DNA of 64,000 nt from Pyxicephalus adspersus (Eukaryota; Chordata; Amphibia; Anura; Pyxicephalidae). Where the stretch lies: assembly GCF_032062135.1 (NCBI RefSeq), contig NC_092859.1:113520577-113584576 (forward strand), in the 5' to 3' direction. Shown here piece after piece: positions 26,264 through 38,200 of the stretch. The translations under genes were made by a program, and so were the position numbers. The notes under the pieces are model-generated. The model worked only from the letters and a program-made list of their open reading frames with translations. It ran no database searches and was not told where the DNA came from. The stretch's first letter is position 1; every line of letters starts with the position of its first letter.

Positions 26264-29200
26264 CTCCATGGGTCCTTACCTTTAATATATGATTCTCACT
26301 TATTGATCTCCACTTGTTCTTTAAATTCTTGCAATCTTGCTGAACTGAATCAGGCTCCATATAAGCACGTGCAAAAGGCATTTCTTCATTATAAGAAGAA
26401 AAGCTTTCAGAGGGCATCAACACCTCAGCTATAGATGGAACAAAGATTTTTTGTTCTGCACCTTCCTGGTTAAAGTAAGTTAAAGGAAATCATATGGTTT
26501 AACAAGCAAATAAATGGGATGCATTGCTTTGTTCAAATGTATGGTGCATTTTGTTAAAGAAAGTAGCTGCTGAGTAAAAATCAATCTAACATTTTATTAA
26601 ACATTTTTGGGCATCTGTAGCATTCTCAGTGTCCTCAACTGGTAAAACAAGGAATATAGGAGAATATAATATGCAGAATGTCACTAGCAATCACACCAGC
26701 TAATCTCCCCTGTAACTGTCAGTAGATCAGTTAGTTTTCCACTTTCTGTAATGGGGTGAAAATGCTGCTTGCTCATCTGTGAAATCACACAGCAACAATG
26801 TCACCCTCGGTATAGGGTAGTCTAGATGCATAAATGGAATTTTTTTTCCATATTTGCATCTATCCATTTTTGTTGAATACCACTTTTTCCTGTGCAGAAT
26901 TCCTTAAGCTGGGGACCCTCAACTCTACCAGCACCTGAAGATATTTGTGCTAATGTCTTTAATACAATAGGGATTTTCCCCAGACAATATTTGGTATCCT
27001 AATGGCGTCCAAACAAAATGATACCGACAACATGCCTACCTGCCGGTCAGTATCATTCTGTTTGGAGGCCATTAGGTTGGAGTATATCTCCAAATGAGGA
27101 ACATGTTCATCTAAATGTGCCGCTCATTTATTTTTGGGAATACCATCTTTTCTGCTGACAACAATCTAGTGCCCTCTATGCCCTTTTTGATAGCATAGAT
27201 TTTGATAGATTTTTGTTTAAGGCCATTCACTGGGCCCTATTTTGTTATGTATGTATGTTTATCAATTTGTATGGAGTGTTTAATGTTGTTATTATATATG
27301 AAATAAAAATAATGTTTTTAATATATTCATTTGCCAGCAATTCCCTGCTAAAGTATACAAGTACTTTGTTTTTGTTTGTTGCTAAAGTCTCTGAAAATAC
27401 TTTTAATCAACAATGAAGGAGTAATAATAGTAATAATATTATTAGTACCATACTCACATTATCTCCTTTTATAATTGCATTCTTGTTCTGTTCCTCAGTT
27501 AATTCTTCAGCTTTCACAAGGTCACAGATATTGTTCATTGATCCTAATGATGGAATGTCCTTATTTCTTTGAAAATCCAGGGTAGCACAGGATTGGTAAC
27601 CATCTCCAAAGGTGTTTTCTGAAAAATTCTGTAGAGGTAATAGCTCCTATTATTAGAGTGCTTCTAGTCAATAGTTTTTGTATTTACTAATTAGTTGGAT
27701 ACTTTTAGTAAGATGAGTGATTGACCATCTAATGGGATGTAATTTGGAGTGTAGCCGTTGCATCCAATACATTTGTTTTTTACTAAATGCATATTTTCAT
27801 AGTTTTGACCTATGCCTATGTCCCCCCCCCCCTCCATTTAGCATTTCTACATGTGTGTAAAAAACTTTCCTTGTCTTCTATATAACACATGTGTCCCTAA
27901 CAACATCGTCATTTAAACAATGAATACATGTTTTTGAATGAATAAATATGTTATTTTTTCTAACCTATATCTTTTTTTAAAGTGCCAGTTTCTAGGCTGT
28001 TATTTTGATCCAAAGGCTTTACTCCTTTGATGTACTTATCTGCAACAAGCACTTAAGTTTTGACTTCTACTGTATGATTTTATTAGCTTATTGCTTGTCC
28101 TGATTCAGTGACTCAGAAATTGGGGTACCTGTAAATAGCACTTTAACATAAGTTATCCCTCCCTTACCTTATTCCTCCAGCACTTATCAATTTTCCTCTT
28201 CTTCCACTACTTTGGTTTGTAAGTGCTTTTTATTGGTACTTTAGGCAAAAACAAGCATTTAACCCTTGCAATACAGAGGAAACCCCACTGCAAGTGTCAT
28301 TTGTCATTTAGACTGGAGTTCAACCTTAACATGACTTTGCAAATTTTAAACTTACCTGCTCGTGTGTTTGCTCTGTTGTTGATTCGTTACTAACGTTGTC
28401 ACTATCTGACTGACTTGTAGTTCTCACATTATTTCCCATACTTTCCTTAAGTGATGTCAAGCTCCCAATGAGATCTTGAGTTGCCAGAAGGACATTTTTT
28501 ACCAATGAGTCTGGAGAACCTCTACATAGATGCTAATAAAAAAAAATCAACACATTACATTTAACTTTATGCAAAAAACATCATACACACATTACAATTT
28601 GTGTATAAAAACTAATAAAAAAATAAAAGTGTTTTTGATGGTAACTTTGTAGACATTTAAAAACAGCATAGTGAAGCATATGTCATGGCAAACTGTTTTT
28701 CCATAGAAGAATAGATTTTGATTTACCAGACAGAAACTGAGGGGAACTCTCCAATAGCTACACAGACAGATTGTTTTTAGAAGAGTAGGAGAAGAGACAA
28801 CCCATGTATGATTTATATTTCCATGTGTGTCCTGGATGAAATGGTTTTGGTGTCATATATGCACTTTAATTTTTGTTTGTATCGGCAATGTTAAACTGTA
28901 AAACACAGTTTAGTGAATAATTAAACCATGATTTACAATATTTACTATGCAGAGAAGAAAGAAAGGAATTTGGGGCATGTAATGATTTTGACAACAGACC
29001 CTTGCTGCACTTGTAAATTTTCCATTACCTTACAAACATCCCTATTACTGTCACTGATGCCCAATGATATATAATTTAAAGTACTATTACTCACCAGATC
29101 TTTGTGCTCATCCTTTTTACTACCTAGTGCTTCATCTGTTTTAATTTTTATGGTTACTTTATTTTCTGCATTCCAGAGATTTTCTTCATCTTCATTTTCT

Positions 29201-32200
29201 AAATGTCCTTTACAGATGGATTTTCCTTCAGTGGTATATTGCATATCTGAATGTGACCCCTGAGTTTCCTTGCGGTCTCCTGACATATAGTTTATTAGCT
29301 CAGTTCCATCATCTCTGTCTGTAGTTGTCATCAGGATGCTCTTATTCATCCCAGTATCTGCCTGGGACACTGGGTCTCCACTGTAGTTTGTCACAGTTTT
29401 TGTTGCAATATTTTCCCCAACAGATTTCTGTTTTGAAATGTAATTACAGTTCAACTCTTTTGTATTTTCTTGGTCTATTGTTTCCCATGGCTCTTCACAT
29501 CCATATTTCTCTAAACATTCAATGTGATCATTAGTTGTTCCTTCTTTCACACTGTACTTTGTTTTTTCCCTATTTGCTTTCTGTAGACCAAGTACAGGCT
29601 CATTAATGTGATATTCACTGTCAGCATTTATTTGTAAATACAGTTCAGGGTCTGGTTCATTAGCCATTTCACATAAACCCTCATTCAAAGCCTCCTCTGT
29701 GGTTGATATGAATAACTCTTCTTCAGTTTCCTGATCTTGTGATTCCACTAATGTCTGCACTACGCCTTCCTCTGAATGACAGGTCATCTCAATTTCCGCA
29801 GTGTCTTGTACATCCGCCTGCGAAGAGAAAGTATTAACTGCATAAACAACTCATAAACAACTGCATAAACAACAAACTTTTATCTGCAATCTGACAAACA
29901 AATATCATTCCCTGTCTGCAACTCCATTCTGTATTTCCATCAATAAACTTTTGTAATGCTACAAATATTACTTAATAAGAAGCAAGGCCTTCTGACCAAA
30001 GAAATATGCACCAAAAATATTTTAATTGATTTCTCTGGACATGTGCTCTGCTTTAATACTAGTTTACTTTGAAGCAGCCATCATTGTAACCATCAAATGG
30101 CTCAACGTGCTGCAAATGCTAAATTTGTAAAAAAAAATTGCCGTAAAAGAAAATGAAAGTATTAGAGCTACCCCGAAACTAATCATTCAAGGGTGAAATA
30201 TAAGACCTGCCCCGGAAGTAAGCCCTATTGGCTTCTTTGGAGGGTGCCGTCACATGGTACCAAGGAGGGAGCAGGAGATTTTCAAAGCACTGGAGCAAGG
30301 GGTGAAGAAATCCCAGGGTTAATTACCCCACGGTACTCTGGTGTGACACTACAACTAAAAAGAGGTTGGAGGACTCTCTTTTCAAAGGGTCCTTGCTAGT
30401 ATTTCATTCATTAGCAGCAATGCATATTTATTGATTGATTTTGTTTTTAGCTTTTTCTCAGATTTATATTGGTTACTGTTTGTGGTCAACAAAATTTTGG
30501 AGGTTTTGTTTCTGTGTCTGCATGTTACTCTATGAGTCATATGTTAATTGTCAGCACATTTTCTTGTTATGTTGCACTTGTTTGCTTATGAAGCTGTGTT
30601 TTTTTCAGTAATCATTTTTGACCATTCCATTTCATGACTTCTTGTATATAACAGAAAAAATCTGTAATTTTGACAGGTCACAGGTAACACAGAGGTATCT
30701 TTCGATAGCATTGTAATATTGGTTACAGGTTTGGTAAATACAAATTTTTGTACACAAATAAATACAGATTTTTGTACATGAATAAATATAGATTTTTTGT
30801 ACATGAGAAAAATAAGACATCGCCTGAAAAAAAGCCCTTATGTGATTTTCAGAGGTAAAATAAATAAACGCTGTCTTATTTCCGGGGAAACCTGGTAGTG
30901 ATGCCTATACTAGCACTATGGCATCTTTAGCTTCATATGTATACTGTGCTTCTTTGGCAGCAGTGGATCTTAAATTAGTCTTTAATTGTTGAGGCCTATC
31001 ATCTGTAAAAAAAAATGACCTTCACTCTAAAGAGCGAACAATGATTATTTGAACTAAACGTGCTTTTGTGTACAGCACTGCCTCTTATTCCATATTGTTT
31101 TTATATCTTTTTCCTATTGTTACTAAATTCTAGAACATGCAGTGAAGAAAAAGCTAAAACAATGCACTTTTTGATACGCTGCAGCCTCCTTACACCAACA
31201 TTTGCCTTTCCCTGTACTATACGTCTACCTCAATCTGAAGTTTGGTCAAAAGACCATGTTTGCATGCTTTATGCATATGACTTACGTAAAGTCACGTTTA
31301 ACTATTTAATTTTATGACTGAGTGCACATGTAGATATTTAGTGTGTATTTCAATTCTTTACCTGTTTTATTATCTCATTTTTCTTTGTACAATGTCCACC
31401 TGGACATTCCTCTGGGGGTTCAGCATAATTATCATCCAGGACACAATCTGTGTTCAATTTCCACAGAACCCCGCTCTCACTAATTGTTGGTTTGTGGTTG
31501 GGATCCTCTCCTTCTTCATCTTCCTTGGATATGCTGGGGCCCCGAGATTCTTCACCAGAAGATCCCTTTGAAATATAAATATTTTTTACAGAACAATCTT
31601 AGGGACCAAGTAACACCAGTAAGGCCAAATTCAGACTTGCAGTTAATCGGAGCACCCTCCTTCAGGCTTAACCATTCTCCCAACTGCTTCAAATCAACCA
31701 AATTGAAGAAGTTGGGAACCATTTTGTGCATGTGTTTGCGTGTGGTTTCAGTGGGATTGTGGCACATTTCCTGGAAACAACATATCCATTCTTGTTGTGC
31801 GGTTGCTTTTCCACCTTTAGAGGAAGAACTGAAACCACAATCACAGGGGCAATGTGTGTAAACGCACTGACCAGTGGTGTGGTTTGCTGCTCCTGGGCAC
31901 ATTGCAGCGGGGTGCTATGTCTGGGCTATCCATGCAGAGCCTTAGTGTTCTATTTTTGCTAATAATATTCAGGGAATTTTGTTGTAAGCTATACTAAATT
32001 TCAAAAAGTCAAATTAGATTTACCTAGGTCCAATTATTTATGTAATCTCATTCCCCTTTTATTAAATCAGATTCCCATATATGCCCTGGAGTGAGTATTC
32101 AGGGTTTTGTGATAGAATTTGTGTTCTGAGATTGGATTTGTGCCATGATGCATCTCATTTTCTGTAAGAAACAGCCAGGAGCCTACAGCGAAACCTTCAA

Positions 32201-35200
32201 AAACACATGGCTCAGTAAGACTACTAGATCATCAGCAACAGCCAAATAAATTACTGGCTGGCTTGATACTAATAAATATTCAGTAACCCTGGTCAGCTAG
32301 GCTCCTTCCCCTGTATCCAATGAATTCCCAAAAGGACAGTTTCTTTACTATTAATCATTTATTTGGAAAGTTAATATGTGCATGTATAAAAAATAACTTT
32401 AGCATTTATGGAACTATGGAACAAGAAAACATTTTAATTCCAAAAGCAAAGACTTTTCATACCACATAATATTTTAAATAATATAGCTTAAAAGGTGTTA
32501 AAATTTGGTTTTACCTTTGCAACTTCCAAGAAAATGGCAACTGATTAAAACTAAATCCCACATGCAGCTACTTACCTCCATAATACTGATTGTCCCACTA
32601 GCTTCAGAAAATTCTTCACCCTGATCTAGAATGACATCCCCATCTTTGGTAGCACCGTCTGTCAATATGACAACAACACGCCCCACCACGTCCTCTTTAC
32701 CTGGTATCAGTCCACCAATCAAATTCTGAGCTGCTTCTAAAAATGACAGTGCCAGTTTGTCTGCAGAATCCTGTGTTTAGGAAAAGAGGTCAGAGGCAAG
32801 GAGTGATAATAAGGATTAATGTAAATCAGCTTAATTTCTGACATAAAATTGCCTATAATCTTTACCGATCATGTTCAATATTTTCAAATATACAACTTTG
32901 GTAAAAAAAATATTTGGCGATCTTGCTTTGAAGATTTTTTGATAACGGTACCCGATTTGCTATTCTGCATTCTTACACTGTTACACATGCAGCCCTGGTG
33001 GAGACCTCAAGTGGCTGGCCAAGACACATTGAATAGCTATGGTTCATTGTTTGTCATCTTCAAATCCAAAGCAGTGATATGCAGGATATTCTTTATGTGA
33101 TTTAGTAGAACTCTTTGTCTCTTTTGGCTTTGAATGACAATTGTTTCAGAATTAACTGATACATAAGTTTGCTTAAGGATATTAATAATATTACTATTAA
33201 ACAAGATTTATATAGCGCCAACATAATATGCAGCACTGTACATTAAATAGGGCTTGCAAATGACAGACTAATACAGGCAGTGATAGAGGAGGAGAGGACC
33301 CTGCCCCGGAGAGCTTACAATCTATTAGGTGGGGGAATTTACACACAATAGGATAGGAGATATGCCTCCTCACTCATACAAGACTTCTCTAGAGCTGCCC
33401 CAACTCTCTGGAATGGTCTTCATCGTCCTATTCGGCTTGCTCCTACTTTCTGCGTAAAAGAGCACTCAAAACCCATTTTTGAATTATAGTTTGATTTGAA
33501 AAACACAAATACATGTAGCTTTGTATCCGTTAATACAGTACATCAATGAGTATATATACGCAGTGAAAGACAATTATTAGCAGTATTTATCCAAATCAAA
33601 TTTTTCAGCTAATCTTACCGGCTCACTGCAACTATATTTAGATGAACTGGCCATCAGCGCCATGGTTGAAGTTGCATCCCCTCCATGCTCCTTTTGTGTG
33701 ATGAAGCCATTTTCTGCAGGGTCCTTTATGCTTGTAACTGAGGCATGCTGATTGTATTCTCCCACGTTATGGTCCAGCCTATGTCTTCTTGCATTTTCTT
33801 TGTTTATTGACGTATATTCTTTTCTAGTGATCCCATCTTTTTGTATAGAATCTCTTTGTAAGTTTACAGGTTGTTTTTTATCATCACTGCCTTCAGCATT
33901 CATAATTTCTGTACTCTCTTCTGTTTTCTTGATCTCTGAATCTAAATTCTAAACGTAATCAAATATGAAAATCAATACATGTAAAACAGTAGATTTGATG
34001 CAGTACATTATAGCATTCGTTTGAGGCATTTATAATACTGTTCACTCCATAATGACATCAATTTGTTGATTTGTTTCCTATAAATGGACTGCAAACTTCT
34101 AACATGGGAGTATATATAGTCTGTACATACTAATATTTCTCATCATTACTGAACATTGTTACTGTAAAGGAATTGCTTTCTTGGAAAAAGCCAACTTGCC
34201 TAGAGTAGGCACAAATGGGTCCCCGAAAAGAGAGAGTTAGAAGAATGATCAGGCTGCACAATGTAGAACTGTAGGCATCAAAACAGAGCAATACTCCAGG
34301 AAATTCGGTCAATCCAGTAAAGCCAGATTTTTCAAAACTACTCTTCCTTATGTTGCAGGACTGAGGTGCAATCTTCCATAATGTTAAGTTTATTTATTTT
34401 GGAAGGAAAGCTACATGCTCTGCAAATAGTCTGTTAAAGGGAACCCATGCTGAAGGGAATTGTTGTGGCTGCAGTAATTTTTGAGACATTCATTGAAAAC
34501 AACTATACAGGCATCCTGAGGTAGTAAGTGACTGAAAGTGCCAAGGCCATTGGAGCAGCAGCATAACAGCTACCAATGTCACAAATAGTATATAAGCTTG
34601 TGCTAATTCACAATTTTGTCAGAATGTGGGCTGGACAGCTGTTCATCATAATGACAAGTGATGACAGACTTCTTGTTACAGTCACTGGGGAAGACATGGT
34701 ATTAAATGTATGCACCCATACCCCATAGGCAGTCTTTTCTGGATTTGTAATTAGCTTGACCTATCTAATGTATACACCTATAAAGTGTCCACCACAGAGC
34801 AACAACATAGGTCCACAGTGTTTCATTGCTGTATGACCAAAAAATGGATACCTACCCTTGGAAGTTATTGGCTTGAAGCAATACCTTCGGGGCACCTCTG
34901 CTGACCTATGCTATATTTTGTTTTGTGTATAGGACTGACAGCCTTAGTTGGCTAATGACAAAGAAAACGCTCATGTGTCTTGCTGTTATTAAATACAGAT
35001 CCAAAAATCCCAGGTATTCTACAATTACTGCTTTGGTATTTCTGTTTTTATATATTTGAAACCAGTTTTGTTTCCAGTACTTTGTACTAATAAACCAAGT
35101 GTATAAAGTAGCAATAAACAATGTATAATCTTCTACACAAATTAATAATCTGTGGTACTTTGTTTACAGAGCATTATGAAAGAGCAAAAAACCTTTGCAG

Positions 35201-38200
35201 CTTCTTAAGGAACTTCTGAGGACCTGGGGATCTAATATGATAATATCACTAATAGGAACCGGAGGCAGCATCAGTCTCTTCTCTTGTTTAGATTATTAAC
35301 CATGAAATACCAATGTCTGTGGCTTTGTTGTCACTTTCACCAGTAGAACATGGTATATCTTCACTGAACATATATATACATTGACACCAACATTAAGGGA
35401 GATTAATGTGATGTGAACTTTTCCCAGAGGTCTGAATTTTCAGGCTAGTCCTGAGGGGGGTTGACATTGATTGAATAAAAGTAAGGTTTATTTATTGGAA
35501 GTGATGGTGGTTGGATATGAGGGATACACAACAGGGATGCCAGTGAGGCCTAGGTTTGAAAAGGCTTTAAATTTGTAGGGGGCTGGTAGTGGGATTTTAG
35601 ATTGGAGAGGCTAAAATTTGATTGAATTTATATGGTCCACCTGTGAAGAAGCTGGGGTTGTACAAATAAAAAAAGGGCCTTTATATGAGATGAGGCAGTG
35701 GTAGAAAATTAAGATGGGATGCCCATAAAAAGACAAAAAATAAAATGATTGGTCACCTATTTTGTTTTTGAGGTGTGACATAATGCTATATTGTTAGTAA
35801 CATAAACTGCTTTTTTCTATTTTAGGTTACAAATATAAAACATAATGGTAATTAAATTCAATAGGGGTACATGGCCTGGTGTGATTCAAGGACTGCCATC
35901 AACAATTAGCCCAGACTCAGACCATGCTGGGTTTTCATATGTGAATAGCCATTAATATACACACACATTTTCCACCTAGTTGGTTGGTACTTTATATTCA
36001 CTATATTTACCTGTGAGCCAAATCGGAGTGAACTGGCTTTTAGGACAAGGAGATGTCTCACTTCTCATCACTGTCAGTGAGACATCTTCCTGTCTATGGC
36101 CAACATTTTGCTTTCATATGCTCCTGTTGAAATAAAAATTGTTACTTGAATACACTGAGATACTCTGTAGTACACAAAAAATATCCCGAGATAGTTATTT
36201 TGGGAAATAGTTTTCCCAGAACAGTTTGATTTCAGAATGTTCTGCAGTGTAACAACCCCACACCTTCAGTCACTAACATCTCGACATTCACATCACCTTT
36301 CCCGAAATCTGTTCAGTGTGTGTTCTGTTCTGTTCTGTCTGTTCTGAATCCCAAAGCTTGGCATGGCTACAGCCATGAGAGCATTCTGGGTGCACCTCCC
36401 ATGAGACTTCTCTAATCATCGGCTCAGGAACATGAGGGGGGACTTCTTCATAAGTCTGAATAGCTTCATCCTCCAGACTAGAATAACAATAGAAACACAC
36501 TAGAAGTCATTTGCTAAAGTACAAAAGATAACTATTCTTTAAAGGGTTATGTGTAGCTATCTGGGAGCTACTCTAGTAATATTTCCACTCTCAATAAGGT
36601 ATACTTTACATGTGGCCTTCATTTGTTTGGGGTGAAGGGCCTTGATTGGAAGAAGTTGCATGAATTGAAAGTATTCTGCATCCAACACATCAGTTGGCAC
36701 CGACCAACACATCTTATATTGACTGGTTTTAATGTTACTTTTTGAAAATAGGAATAAAGACTGAAGACTGCAGGATAATTTTTTGTGGACTCTTTGAGGT
36801 TAAAAGACCCCATACTACCGTGACAATGGGCATTTGACTAATTTTTCAGATAAACATAAATGCACATACACAGGCAGAGAGGTGCACAGATAACAACTTT
36901 AATAATACTTTAAGAAAAGGCAGTCAGGTATTACAGGCTGCAATATTTTTGTCATTAAAGTACATATTTTGATATGTAAGATATTGGTTTGGTATGTATT
37001 TAAACAGCAACTGTCTATAATTCTTTTTGCTGTACGTTCATTCTTAACAAGCTGTTATGACATTACATTTAGTAATTTACAAGCAAGCAGAGAGGATAGG
37101 TATAGGAGGTTAGAAGAGTATGTACAAGGAAAAAGCAGATCTTCTACAGCTCTGTCAATATTATTGTAAATTTGAAGTGACAACAATATAAGATTTTGCA
37201 TAGCACACCATTTATCCCAAGGGCAACCCTGTTTGTATTACTATACACATTAGAAATGTAAAGAAAAAAAAATTAGTCAGATTTTTTAATCTCAACTACA
37301 ATATCATCTTTGCTGCAGCCTGCAGGTATTACAAGATCTCATCTTGCTTCTAATCTTTTGTACCTTTTCTCATTCTTCTGTTTGTCTTCTGCTAATGCTT
37401 TACATTCCCCTGGTTGTATCAATAGCAGTTTTTCTCTTTTAGTATTGTCCTGATTGACTTGGGTATCTTCTAGATGTTTGCATTCCTCCGTTGTAGATGT
37501 TCCCTTTTCCTGTTTTGTGATTTGGGACTGAGAGGCTCGGCTGATTTCCTCTTTAAGACTTTTCAGGCTTCCAATGAGGTTTTCTGCAGCTTCCATTACA
37601 GCAGATGCTACTTGTTCAGATGAAACCTGTGAACAAACGATAATATTTTAAAACTAAGTAACATGTATATGTTTTTTTACATTAAGTATGAGTAATTCAA
37701 TTATTAAAATATCAGTTTTGGAAAAATTAAAGAGTACAGATTATTTATCCTCCCACTAATCACAGGTGCTAGATGTTTTTTTTTTTTTTCCAACTGGCCA
37801 CTAACACTGGTCTATTTACCCCCATTTACCACTGAGCTTCAGACACTGCTTATTCCCACTAGAATCAGGGCATTATCTACACCCACTGGCCACCCTCTGT
37901 CCCCCATAAAGTCTGTAGGACAGGGAACATTAAAATATTGACGATCCTATGGCTCAAAGTACACTGAGGCATCCCAAGTTGCCTCTTAAGTAACAAAGTC
38001 TATTGTCCCTACAGCATTAATACAACCACTACCATATAGTAGTGAATCTGACATTCACTGAAACATTTTCAGGTTCATGTGTTTCATTGCAGTAACTGAT
38101 TCTGCACCAGGAAATGTGTCAGTAAATGCCAGATTCACTGCTTTACAAATAGACCTCTGTGTGTGGAACTTTTTGTTGAAGCCTATATCCTTACTAGTAT

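Noticed and set aside
31484..31962. Overlapping frames on both strands near 31.5-31.96 kb
   Set aside because: Partly shadow of exon 31362-31565 and partly an interspersed repeat; no gene evidence.
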